A stretch of 64,000 bases of DNA from Paraconiothyrium sp. Pb-2020 (taxonomy: Eukaryota; Ascomycota; Dothideomycetes; Pleosporales; Didymosphaeriaceae), in the NCBI GenBank assembly GCA_022419385.1, contig JAJUBI010000002.1, positions 3,100,001-3,164,000 on the forward strand. Reading direction: 5' to 3'. Of this stretch, positions 13,201 to 23,989 are shown piece by piece (positions within the stretch are counted from its first letter, which is position 1; every line of letters starts with the position of its first letter). The translations under genes and the position numbers were made by a program. The notes under the pieces were generated by a model. The model saw only the letters and a list, made by a program, of their open reading frames with translations, was not told where the DNA came from and searched no databases.

Positions 13201-15292
13201 AAAGAAAGGTTTGGCACGCGGCTTCTTCGGCTGTGGATGCGGCTGGTCTGGTCTTCCTTATGGGCCTGGGTGTCCCAAGCCACCAAAATGCGGATTCAAA
13301 CCGTGGTTCCCGATCCCAGACATTGAGTGCTGGCTCAAATGGTCCATAGATATTCTGTGGTGGACAATCACCCCGTGTGGACAGTTGTTTGAATGCAATC
13401 CCTGCAAATGGGTTGGCTGTCCAGATTTACATCCAGAAATACCATGTGGAATTATCGGCTGCGACGGATATTGCCACAGCGAAAATGGATGCGATCCCGA
13501 TTGCCCTGCTGAAGTAAGTAGACTGAGCAACCTCTGAGTGACCTTTTAATATCTACCCTAGGTTTGTGGCACTTGTAAAGATTGTCAAAACATCAAACCC
13601 GGTCCCCCCCCTGGCGGGAAGAACCATCCGACCAAGCCGTCCGAGACGGCCGAATCGACGAGGAAACCTATGTGTAAGCCCAAGGATTACGTCACAGTCA
13701 CAGAAGTTTTGAGTCTGTGTGTCAAAAAAAGTATGCCGGTCCTCATCGCGCATAACAAAACATCAACCACGACCATTTCGACTTGCACGGCACAGAGTAT
13801 GACTTTTGGGGGTTGTCCACCATTGGAAGGGCTCACTACTACCGAGTGGCAGACCCTGACGGACACTGCTTCTTGCACCGAATCATCCACCATCTACTCG
13901 ACGTTCTCATCCTGCCTCGTTAGCTGGGACACTACTGGACGGACGCCAACTTCGAGCTGTATGAGCACGGTGTCGCCGATTGTCGGCTGTGGTATCACTG
14001 GAGGTGCAACCAAGACGGTCTCGACTACTTCGTGCAGCGTGTCTTCGACGGTGTATTCGACATTTTCGTCCTGTCTTGTCGGCACAGACTCCGTCGGAGG
14101 CACTCAAACGTCGAGCTGCCTGAGTACGGTCTCGCCGATTGTTGGGTGCGATGTCACCGGGGGCGCGACCAAGACCGTCTCAACCACTAGCGATCCCGGT
14201 GGTTGTACGCTGGCGCCTTTGATTTGGGGCGAGGATGAAGGGATAAATTCGGGACTCCCTAGAAATGGTAGCGTTATGACTACTGGAATTCCGATACCCT
14301 ACCTCGAGATGATGCGCAATGCGACCACCAGCGGTGGATCGTGTCCCTGGAGTCCGCTCATCATCGAGGACGACGACGGAGATAATTTCAACGACACCAT
14401 AGTTATTCCGACCCTCTTCATGAAGAATGACACTAGCGGTGGATCATGTCCCTGGGTTGGTCTCGACATCAATGATGCCGAAGGCGATAACCCTCAGAAC
14501 ATTACCATTGAGATTCCGACTCTTTCTACGAAAAACGACACTAGTGGCGCATCGTGTCCTCTAAGTCCCCTCGTTATCAACGATGACGAAGGGGACAACT
14601 TCTCGAATACTACCATTGCCATACCTTCCCTGCCGATGAAGACGGACACCGTATCTATACCGGAGCTGTCGATGAAGACGAACACCGTATCTATACCGGA
14701 GCTGTCGATGAAGCACGACATGACTAGCATAGGGAAGCCGGTAGCTCCAACTCTTGCGCACGAAACAATTGCCGAGCAGAAGGTAGCACCGACTCTGGCG
14801 CAAACCGCCCATCCGACACCTTCAGCTACACCAACGGAAGCCCTCGGCCCCAAACCAATCCAGGCTGGGGGTAAGTGGGAGATCATGATCAATCAGAAAA
14901 TGAGCGATATCCATTGGAGGCTGCTCGATCCGGGCCAGAATGAGGCCGGAGTCGGCGATGATAGTCAACCGATACAGTGCTTTGGACGTCCCCAGAAAGA
15001 CTGCTTTCCGTTTGACATTGAGTTTACTGTCGGCAAAAATGCAATGGGCAATCCGGTGGACTTCGAGATTATGATCAACCTCCCCAGCGGACGGCGGCTC
15101 AAGTTCAACGACCTGCAAGACAGTGCAGATTTGCCGGAAGACGGGTATCCAAGTGAGAATTACGGCTGCAAAAATGACAGTCGCAACGTTCGAATTGACG
15201 CCACCCACCGAATATATTGGTGCCATTTCGAGTGGCTTGGTGCAGGCGGTTGGGACGGTCAGAGCGATGGGCCTGTTCCAAAGGATCTTTGA
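10201..15292 (+). CDS. large secreted GH18 chitinase with Ser/Thr- and Cys-rich repetitive tail (killer-toxin-like, subgroup C type)
   Basis: Hydrolyses chitin outside the cell or at the wall. Four exons, 10201-10415, 10495-10894, 10946-13513 and 13562-15292, join in frame to 1637 aa; the last intron (GTAAGT..CCTAG) fuses two long frames that would otherwise look like separate genes. A signal peptide starts at the ATG (MRSLCLSALAGALAIAS). The GH18 barrel covers about residues 65-400: SIAYYQEWN, GVGGWEFSDEG, and the catalytic GLDVDWEWP with D184, D186 and E188. The first Asp of the classical DxxDxDxE is Gln181. A long Ser/Thr linker, probably O-glycosylated, follows, then Cys-rich segments (CSPPC, FPWQCC-like) and two repeat blocks, and an unassigned C-terminal domain of about 130 aa. 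I see neither a LysM nor a hevein-type domain, which many relatives carry. No neighbour suggests a linked function. Confidence 0.88.
13874..14191 (+). repeat. two tandem 159-bp coding repeats in the chitinase tail
   Basis: Two 53-residue units follow each other exactly. Both contain YSTFSSCLV, TSSC, STVSPIVGC and TGGATKTVSTTS, with cysteines in fixed positions. Unit one starts at the Cys codon at 13874 and unit two at 14033. Confidence 0.85.
14339..14707 (+). repeat. degenerate 35-36-residue acidic repeats and a 12-residue repeat in the chitinase tail
   Basis: Three units with a Cys codon at 14342, 14447 and 14555 share the pattern SCP, then an acidic DD-GDN core and a T-I-IPTL-MKNDT ending. 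They are followed by two near-identical 36-bp units (14636-14671 and 14672-14707) encoding MK-T-TVSIPELS. Confidence 0.8.
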
Positions 15293-17129
15293 AGGGTGAC
15301 AAGCCGAGCGTCATTGTTTTGGATCGCAGAAAAAGGATGTGGACGAGTAGCGTCGTCGCTGAGCGTGGTGGTACATGCTAGAGGGATTGGATGGATGCTT
15401 GTGGTAGCCATGATACAATGGATGGTGGTGGCCTTGTAGCGTCCGAAATCTGACCACCTGTTGCCTACTTCTCCTACAGTATCGCTACCAAGAGATCCAG
15501 ACAACTTGCGTGATCCCAGGGCTTCCGTAATATGATATTTAGTGCATTTGCGATTCTAGTGCCGTGAGTATAAGCAGATGTCGTCTTGCTCACATTAATT
15601 TTACTGAGTCAATGAAGACCTTAATGTGCTTAAAGATGTCATAGCCAGTGCACTCGTGTGCTTTCAATCGTGAGCCTTCACAATGTTGTCCAGACAACAA
15701 CGACAGACCAAGTTTCGTTCAATGCACGGTCCACTGTAGACAGCAGTGCAGCTACAAGTAAAAGGGATTTAAATTAGAGACAGCTTCGCACGTTGCTAAA
15801 CCGTAATAGCAGATATCTTACCTTCACAATTCCTCGGAGCTCATGTGCATTAACTGCCGCCTACAGGATGTTTAAGCCTTGCAAAACACTCGAATCCGCC
15901 AGCGGCAGCGGGCCTCGCTAATTCTCCGGCGGTCTGGCCGGACGCAGGCTTATGATCAGCCCTACGCAGCTGTACCGTGAATTACACACCCATGATTCCT
16001 CACCATTTCCGCGCCTCCACCTCTTTACTGTCACTGACAGACATCACACAAACCATCCACAGCTGTCGCTTGCCTTCTGCATCGCATCGCGCCGCGCCGC
16101 GCGTCGTCTACGCAGACAGACCCATTCATAGCCGCCCCAATGCCAGCGCTTGGTGCACGTCCCGTTTCGCAGGCTGTTCCGCCGCCACCACTGCCGGACC
16201 AACGCTTGGTTTATATGAGCTGCACGGATGCGCGTGGACGTGCGCGGGATGGCAGTATTTAGGAGGCCGACGAAAAGGTTTTAAAAGCCGCCTTGCTGCC
16301 TCAGAATGTTTCTTCTGAATCCGGACTTTGAGACGGTGATTTGGTGGGTGTTTCTGAGGCTGAAATTAGATGAGCGTGGGATGCATGCCCTGGACATGGA
16401 CACGGCGATAGGAGGTTGAGGTGGCAAGTATCGTGATGGCGGTGACGAATGTAGAAAATGATTAGATACAGAGGATTGAGAGGAATTGGGCCTCTGGACG
16501 GAACCTGCGTAACAAGTCCAGCAGGGTTCGCTGAAGCTGGGCAACCTCCGGAGGCAGATTTGGTCATCTCGATAACCGGCCATCGCACCGACGACAGTGG
16601 GCCATGTCTCATGTTTCACAAGGCAGTATACTCCACCATGCCTCGGGCCCAGCCCCATTAGGGCCATCTATCGGGGGCAACACTGGGCGGGCTGATAACG
16701 TAGCGTCCGTACGTCAACAGTACGCAAAGGACCCATACCTATGCACTCACGCACATGCACAACCTTGTGAATATACCAATACCACCCTGGTCAAAGCAAC
16801 AACATAAGAGTGCTTGGCCCAGAAACATGCAGCTCAGCTCTTGGCTCTCCAGTGTCTTTTCCGTTCTGTTTGCGTCTTCTTCCTTGTGTGACGTTTCTCG
16901 TCTTTTCGTTTCTTCGTTCCTTGCGCTTTTTGGTTTTTGCTGTGCATGTCCGTCTCTACTGAGTAGACTCGACTGCTCTTCAATTCTTGTACCATTACTT
17001 TACCGTGCAGGTCACCTTTTTCGATATACATTTGGGGCCGACGATCTCAATATTCATTACAGTCAATCTTAGTCGTCTTTCTTCTTCTATCGCCTTGTTC
17101 CCTCATTTCAACATCACCCTCAGGTCGTG
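15293..17129. other. intergenic; pyrimidine-rich leader before the MFS gene
   Basis: About 1.8 kb between two plus-strand genes. No frame has a recognisable domain. The last 280 bp (about 16845-17125) are strongly C/T-rich, consistent with the promoter and 5' leader of the MFS gene. Confidence 0.45.
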
Positions 17130-19025
17130 ATGGCGTCGCACAACACTGGGCACTCTTCCCGCTACTTTGCCCGGAAACAAAATCGGCAAACCATCTGGCC
17201 GACACCAGACCCAACAACTTCCGATATCCAGCTTAGTGCACCCTGGCCTGGCCATTATGGCTCCTTCGTACCACCAAATAGACGATGGACCAACGCTTTT
17301 GACACTGAAGCTCGTGCTTCGCGCATGAGCTTTCTTGTGGACAGTACGCTCCTTCCACGGGCGCCGCGCGAGAACGGCCAGCACGAGCAATGGGTTGGCA
17401 AGAGACAGACGTGGTTGGCTCCCGTGGCGCAGGCAGACGTACCAGAACGAGTATGGAGTGGGGAGTTTGACGTTGAGAGGCGACCGAGTTGGGCGGGCAG
17501 GGAGTCAGGAGCATTGAACAATAACGACGAGCTAGGGCTGTTGAAGGAGAAAGAACGATTCTTGGTACATTGGGAAGAGGGCGATGTCCAGAACCCGCTG
17601 AACTTTGGAAAGGGAAAAAAGTGGATGAACGCAATGTGTCTAGCTTTCGCGTGCTTTATGGTCTCAATTGCATCGTCCGGATTCTCGCAAGGTATGCTCC
17701 CCTCGTACGTAACTTGAGAAAGCGACGTAGGTAACAGGGATCTAGGAACCCGAGACTTGAAGATCGAATTCAACATCGATCAGGTTGTTGCATTGATGAC
17801 CACGTCTGCCTTCGTCCTCGGCTTTGCGGTCGGAGCCCTCGTACTGTCGCCTTTGAGCGAAGTATATGGTCGTCGCGAGCTGTACATCTCGACCTTCGGT
17901 GCCTTCGTCTTGCTTACCGGAGCCTTGTTCTTCTCTTCCTCCATGACTACAGTCATCGTACTACGTTTTCTTGGTGGACTTGCTGGCTCCTTCACACAGG
18001 CAGTCGCTCCAGCTGTGGTCGCAGATATGTTCGACGCAAAAGAGCGTGGATTGGTACTCAGCATCTTCACCCTAGCAGGTCTTCTGGGCCAGAACTTGGG
18101 TCCCATTATCTGTGGCTTCCTCGATGCCTACCACGGCTGGCGCAGTCTCGTCGTCTTCGTCACTGCGGCGTCTCTCCCCACCTGGCTTGTCCTGACGTTC
18201 ACCTTCCCAGAGACATACGCACCCGTGCTACTTCAACGTCGCGCCACCAAGTTGACCAAGGAAACCGGAAAACAGCACGTCGTCGCAGGCGCAACACCCA
18301 AGCCAATCAGTACACAACTCCGCATCGGTGCCTTGCGCCCCTGGATCATGCTCATCTACGAGCCCATTGTCACGCTCCTATCCCTCTTCCTCTCCGTCGT
18401 CCACGGCACACTCTTCCTACTCTTCGCCGCCTACCCTATCGTCTTTCAACAAGTCCGCGGTTGGCCTCAGGGCGTCGCCTCACTTCCTTTCCTTGCACTG
18501 GTCATTGGCATTATCCTGTCCCTTTTCTACGTTGCATTGATTGACCAGAGGCGATATGCTCGTGTGGCGGCTCGCAACAACGGCGCTGCACCGCCCGAAG
18601 CACGCCTTCCACCCGCCATGCTCGGCGCTGTCATCTTACCCATCGGCCTATTCTGGTTTGCATGGACCAATGGACCCGAGACTTTCTGGCTCATCAGTGT
18701 CAGTGCAGGCGTTTTCTTTGGTTTCGGCATGGTCCTTCTGTACATGAGTCTTACGAACTACCTGGTTGACTCTTATCTGGCATACTCGGCGTCTGCACTT
18801 GCTGCTAGCACTGTCTTGCGCTCTTGCGCCGGTGCTGCATTTCCTTTGTTCACCAACGATCTATACAATAAGTTCGGCATTCACTGGGCGTCTAGCATCC
18901 CGGGTTTCATGGCATTGCTGTTCGTGCCATGCTTGGTTGCATTTTATAAGTGGGGCCATATCTTGAGGACGAAGACGAGGTTTGGGCAGGAAGCTGCTGC
19001 GTTGGCGGCGCAGGCGCAGAAGTAA
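17130..19025 (+). CDS. MFS transporter, DHA1 (drug:H+ antiporter-1/polyamine) type
   Basis: Plasma-membrane proton antiporter predicted to export drugs, polyamines or metabolites. Exons 17130-17691 and 17746-19025 are separated by a 54-bp intron; the join gives FSQGTRDLKIEFNID in frame and 613 aa. The start is the ATG at 17130. A cytoplasmic tail of about 165 residues precedes the membrane domain and ends in HWEEGDVQNPLNF, the usual entry to DHA1 proteins. The family's DHA1 marks are clear: LSPLSEVYGRRELY (motif A-like) after the second helix, LRFLGGLAGSFTQAVAPAVVADMF, and NLGPIICGFL (antiporter motif C region). Around twelve hydrophobic helices are present and the tail is short. The substrate cannot be read from the sequence. 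It is convergent with the E2/F-box gene. Confidence 0.88.
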
Positions 19026-19515
19026 GCGTCCGATACCTTTTTCTGTTGTAAATAGTAGGGATAAATATATAGATTGGCGCTGTAGTGTGACTAACAAAAG
19101 CACGCGCAGACTCACGTGTCGATAGGTACCTAGGTAGAGATGAGAACTGCGCAATAGATGAGATATTGTCGACCAACACATTTGTCGTGCTAGTCAAGTC
19201 ATACCACGCACTGGGTGGAAGCGGACAATGCGTGGTGACTCGAGCAATGTAGAGGTGAAACAGAGTATAACTCGCATGCTTCACGGCTCGTCGAGGACTC
19301 TGGCCGTGAAACATTGCAATCTTAGACGTGAATGCGTTCACCTATTTCGGTGCGCAGTTTGATAATCTGCACGTAGCGATTATATCAAAATTGGGAAAGT
19401 CCACTAGGAATTGCTTGTCCTCAATGCCCTAATATGAGCGATGGTACACTCTACAATGACCAAGTATACGCAAAGTGGCATCCGAACATGCCTGCGGACT
19501 CCCCAGATCCGCTTA
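19026..19515. other. convergent intergenic, no gene seen
   Basis: Shared 3' flank of the MFS and E2/F-box genes. No frame of interest. Confidence 0.45.
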
Positions 19516-21507
19516 CTATCCTTGCCACCCACTACGCCCACTACGCCCACGACCACGGCGACCCTCTGCTCTAGCCTCCTGAAGGAAGAAAGTCGGCCTA
19601 CCAGTCCACCCATTCCCATGCCACTTCTCCCCACGCTCGAACCAGACTTCCAATTGTGGCGTGATTTGAACCTCCTTCGAACGCTCCACATCCGGCTCAT
19701 ACAATCTCCGAATCATATACAACTGGCTCTGGCTCATAGGCCATCGTGAGTATCCCGCATTCACGCTGTCACCGATGGTGCGTCGCAGGAACGCTGTGAA
19801 TTCCGACCTAGCTGGCATCTGCGTAATTCCCATTGCCATCAAAAACTTAGGGAAGCAATTGATAGAATGAATTGCGCGGATCTTCTGGGCCATGTCGGCG
19901 GTCACGCCGGGCGGCGGCGCGCCGTGCGTGTCAAACAGTACCTCGCGCAGCTGCACGAGTGTTTTTCCGGGGGTTCGTGCGGCGGAGCTGAAAAGTTTGA
20001 GGAACATAAGGAGGCGATAGGACGTTCGTGATGCTTCAAACGTCTTCTGAAGCCGATAGTTGGAGATGGGTGTGGGCTCGAGATACGCCAGCTCAGCCAA
20101 AGCTGCACCTCTGGTGTCGAGCATCCAGACAACATTGCGCAGTATTGCTTCCTTGATGATTTGGAAGGTCAATTCCTGTGTGAGGCCCGTATGTGAGATG
20201 AGTGCTGCGACGAGAAGATGGCCAAGGTCTGGGAAGTGCGTCTTGGTGCGTGGTCCAGCAAGGAAGCGCGTAACCATGAGGTTTGCGTTGTTCACAATAG
20301 CATGGTTCTCAGTCGCAAAGCACAAGAGGAGGTGGAACAATGCGAAGTAGGACTCGACTGCCTTCTCGGACGCGTGCGATAAGGTACTCCGTGCATCTGG
20401 CTTCTCCCAAGAGCGTGCAGCATCGTTGGAGAACTGCACCACGATCGTGTTCATGAAGTGGTAGAGGACAGCCACCTTGTCTGTCTCGTAGAGCCCCGCA
20501 GCCACCCGCAACCCTTCTAAGGCATGGCCTGCATTCTGCTTCACAGACTTCCAGTGGCGATATGAAAGGGGTATAGGGAGCCACTTCTCGAAGCCAACGC
20601 CCTGTATGGATTTGCGAACGCCGAAGAGATTGTATGCTTCATTGGACAGCAAGTCGAACTCAGAGCGAAACACTGGCTTCCTACCCCCAGCGATCGAAAC
20701 GCCGATTCCGAGCTTGGCCGTCAGAAAGGACTTCTTCAGGCAAAAGCATTGCAGTTCACGAATGCGAATGAAGTCGTAAGAGGTGAGCATATGCTTGATG
20801 GCGGGTACGGCGTCCGCGAAAGAGATGACGTCTATTGTGTCCAAGCACGACAAGAGATTGAGAATCACTTCGTCTGGTAGCTCAAATAGCTTGGAGCGTG
20901 CCGGTTGAGCGAAGGATTCTGCAGCCTCCTTGTTCGCCATGGCTGATAATTCCTGCGTGACCGCATCCCGTCTTGAGGGCACCCACAACTTATTGAAACC
21001 ACAACAATAGCACTCGTAAGACCAGGTGCTGTTGTAATGTCTCTCTTCTGTGTGATACTGACGGTACGTCTCACGAGCAGCCCTCCTCTGCGCTCTGTAG
21101 CTGGCGAGATCTACCTTCTCGCCAACGAGGCCGTGGTCTTGCTCGATCATATCGCTCGAGAAGAAGCTCAAGAGCTGAATCAAAATACCCTTGAGGGTGT
21201 AAGCCGGCGTCCATCCTTCATCCGTGTTCAAGATCGTTGCGCAGATGTAATTGTCGAAGATATTCGGATGGTCGACATGGCTTTGGATCGTAACATTTGG
21301 GGCGCAAAAGGGGTAGTTGGTCGGAAACTTGATCTCCAGATGCAGCGGCGTCTCTTCCGGTGGCGTCAAGATCAAGCAGGCATGGGTTATGTCCTGATCA
21401 TCCAAGTACAGGTGCACACCCGGATAAGGGTCTTGTTGAACCTCCGCAATGTCGGTGAGAAGGCGTCGACGAAGAGCAGGCGGTGCGGCCGTCGCACGAT
21501 GCGACAT
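19516..21507 (-). CDS. E2-like ubiquitin-conjugating domain joined to an F-box protein
   Basis: Intronless, 663 aa, with ATG at 21507. Residues 10-125 form an E2 (UBC) fold: FPTNYPF, HPNIF at 80-84 and the active-site segment NYICATILN with Cys89, followed by DEGWTPAYTL. A small Cys patch (YECYCCG, residues 164-170) follows, then an F-box-like segment at about 207-255 (FELPDEVILNLLSCLDTIDV). The remaining 400 residues are helical and unassigned; the tail is Gly/Arg-rich. E2 enzymes carry activated ubiquitin and F-boxes recruit substrates to SCF ligases through Skp1, so the chain would combine two successive steps. This is inferred from the domains only. The E2 lacks the usual Leu-Asp after the catalytic Cys (ICAT instead of ICLD), so activity is uncertain. 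Confidence 0.8.
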   Translation of the reverse strand: MSHRATAAPPALRRRLLTDIAEVQQDPYPGVHLYLDDQDITHACLILTPPEETPLHLEIKFPTNYPFCAPNVTIQSHVDHPNIFDNYICATILNTDEGWTPAYTLKGILIQLLSFFSSDMIEQDHGLVGEKVDLASYRAQRRAARETYRQYHTEERHYNSTWSYECYCCGFNKLWVPSRRDAVTQELSAMANKEAAESFAQPARSKLFELPDEVILNLLSCLDTIDVISFADAVPAIKHMLTSYDFIRIRELQCFCLKKSFLTAKLGIGVSIAGGRKPVFRSEFDLLSNEAYNLFGVRKSIQGVGFEKWLPIPLSYRHWKSVKQNAGHALEGLRVAAGLYETDKVAVLYHFMNTIVVQFSNDAARSWEKPDARSTLSHASEKAVESYFALFHLLLCFATENHAIVNNANLMVTRFLAGPRTKTHFPDLGHLLVAALISHTGLTQELTFQIIKEAILRNVVWMLDTRGAALAELAYLEPTPISNYRLQKTFEASRTSYRLLMFLKLFSSAARTPGKTLVQLREVLFDTHGAPPPGVTADMAQKIRAIHSINCFPKFLMAMGITQMPARSEFTAFLRRTIGDSVNAGYSRWPMSQSQLYMIRRLYEPDVERSKEVQITPQLEVWFERGEKWHGNGWTGRPTFFLQEARAEGRRGRGRSGRSGWQG

Positions 21508-22358
21508 GATGTTGTATCGAGATGAGATGGTTGGAGAAGGCTCGCGTTCATAGAACCGGTATTTCTACCAAGCTCTCGATGGCGTTAAAACAATGCGGAT
21601 ACAAGGTGCTTTATAGACAGCGGGGTCCTGAAAACCCCTATCGCCGCCAGGCAGCGACTCAAAACCTTGCATGCGCCTTTTTGACAAACATAAGTGAGTC
21701 TGAGGGACGCTTCAATGAGTGCCATCTCAGGAAAGGCGATAGGTGCGATTGCCCGATTGGGTTTAGGAGGGTCAGCTCGCCCTTCTCAGTCATTGTAAGG
21801 GCGGTACCTAAATCTTCGTTCACCCTATTTCCAAGCAAACGACGTGCGTTTGTATTGATACTGACAGGAAAATTGCAAACAGCCACACTGAACGCCTTTG
21901 CTCTTACAGTTCCAAGTCAGCAGGACTTATCCTGGGTGAATCCGCACAAGCGCAAGCGAGTGAGTGCACACACAATCAGCAACTATAATTCTTGTGGCCT
22001 TGGCGCGACTGAGGCAGAATCAATGAAGACCCCTCCTTTCCCACGTTACCCACAAGCTGACTCGTCCCTCCGTGGCACCCGTCGAAGAGAGCCAGCAGGA
22101 TGGCAAAAGCGGGTATGCTGCGGTCAAACTCAGCTGTAACGATTGACCGGCGCTATACCAATCATGGCCGCTACCTCCGGACTGGGCCAGGGCATTAGCA
22201 TGCTGGACAGTAATACGTGTAAAAAGTAATAGACACGTATATGGAATGACTTCACTTGCCTATGTGTGAGCCACTGATTCGATCATCAGTAGTCAGTCGA
22301 TTCATGCCATTCATATTCTATTTTGCTTATCTAAACCCCACAACTCACGCTGCAAGGC
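21508..22358. other. intergenic, no gene seen
   Basis: Upstream flank of the E2/F-box gene and 3' flank of the aldo-keto reductase. A plus-strand frame at 21522-22139 has no recognisable domain. Confidence 0.4.
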
Positions 22359-23458
22359 CTAGACGATGACCTTATGCGGGGCGTCCTTCTCCTCGGGCTC
22401 ACCGAAGATGTTGACCGGCCACTGGGCTTGTTGGCAACGTACGGGTGTTGAAACGGCGCGGCTCCTTCTTGCCAATCTCTTCGATCTTCTCGAAATCCTC
22501 CTTGGACAGCTCAATCTCCTTGAAGTTCTCCTGGATGCGCGACGCGGTGACTGACTTAGGGATGACGGAGTGACCGCCGACCTGGGCCCAGCAAGAATTA
22601 CTTGCGCCGGATGGCCTTGTTGGCGGCTGCGACTTCCTTGACGGTGTCGTGCTGGACGAGGAGCGGTAGACCGAGCATGTTATTTCCAAAAGCCTGGACG
22701 CGTTAGTTTGTAGGTACGGGTAGTGGTGGGAAAGGATGCTCACAGAGTACTCGGTGATGTGGATGCCCTTCTCAGCGGCGAACTTGATCAGATCTGGTTG
22801 AAGCAGACGGGGGTGACGCTCGATCTGATTGACGGCGGGGGTGACACCAGTAGCGTCAATAAGAGCCTGGAGGTGTTCCTTGGTGTGGTTAGAGACACCA
22901 ATGGCGCGAGCCTTCTCCTTGGGAAGCTTAGTCATGGCCTTCCATGTGTCAACGATGGAGATGTCATCGAGGATCTTGACATCGCCATCAGGGTGGTCAG
23001 ACTTGTCCTGTAGCGGAAAGAGGTTCTGGTTGACGTCACCACGCTCGTCAAAGGCGACGGGGAAGTGCACGAGGTAAAGATCAAGGTAGTCGAGGCCAAG
23101 CTCAGCAAGGCAGTCGTCGAGCGCTGCGGCGACGTGCTCGGGACGGTGCTGGGAGTTCCAGAGCTTGGAGACGAGGAAGAGGTCCTCACGCTTGATGCCG
23201 AGCTCGGTGAAAGCCCTCTTCAAGGCGTTCGAGATCTCCTTCTGGTTGCCGTAGACCTTGGCGAAGTCAATGTGCTTGTAACCGGCCTTGAGGGCCTCGT
23301 AGACAGCAGCCTCGACCTGGCCAGGCTCTGCCTGCCATGTTCCAAAGCCCAATTGGCTGTGGGAGTGCAGTCAGTAACGCGTCAACAGGGCTCGTTTGTC
23401 CAGGTACTCACGGGATGGAGGCACCAGTGTTGAGCTTGACGGTTCTTCCAAGAGACAT
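22359..23458 (-). CDS. aldo-keto reductase, 3' part broken by four single-base frame slips
   Basis: NADPH-dependent reductase of aldehydes or sugars (GCY1/xylose-reductase type). Exons 23412-23458 and 22744-23356 are clean, and a third starts at 22693. The tetrad is present: Asp in GYKHIDFAKVYGN, the Tyr of VYG, Lys in VSKLWN and His in YLVHFP. In the third exon the frame closes at 22598, but downstream text clearly continues the family (WAQVGGHSVIPKSV, then QWPVNIFGEPEEKDAPHKVIV ending at 22359) in other frames. The breaks fall near 22611, 22591, 22444 and 22425, and each is repaired on paper by one extra G on the plus strand. Sequencing error and recent decay both fit. It shares a 530-bp divergent promoter with the CCCH gene. 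Confidence 0.85.
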
Positions 23459-23989
23459 GGTGGAGAGCGAGTGCGAGAGTGCGGAATTGAAAGGAGGAGG
23501 AGAGGGAAAAGTGCTGGGTGATGTAGCAGAGCCTTGGGACGTGACGCGGGGCAATGTTGGAGGTGGGATGGTGGGGTTTTGGATCGGTGCCTTGTCCGAC
23601 TCGAGGACTCTATCCGCTCCGCGGTCCACCTTTTGCGCGTCATGGATTGGTGAGCCGCCGCGGCACTTCCAAGCTGCGGGATAATCCTCGGATGGGAGGC
23701 TCAAAATCGCGGCAGGGCAGGCCTCGGGCGCCATGATTGGTGGGGTAACATCGACAGGGCTGCCGGTAGTGCCTGCCCAAACGACATGCCTCTTGGGGGC
23801 GGCAGCCGTGGACAGCCGTTCACGCTCTCCGTGATTTCTGGAGGAACACATTCGCTTGTTGTTTGACACAGCAAAGGCGGTAGGTTTGCACACGCCCACA
23901 CGCTCTCACTTCGCATAAGAGCATGTCTCGACCTCAGCTTCTTTTTCTTCTCCTACTTCCAACAGCCCTCTATCATCGGGATCAGTCTC
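23459..23989. other. divergent promoter region
   Basis: Separates the divergent aldo-keto reductase and CCCH zinc-finger genes. The last 60 bp before 23990 are pyrimidine-rich. I see no convincing TATA box. Confidence 0.4.

Noticed and set aside
13514..13669. Gene boundary between the two long chitinase frames
   Set aside because: A standard 48-bp intron joins VSR-side GAA to VCGTCKDCQN in frame and the cysteine-rich text continues, so two separate genes are unlikely.
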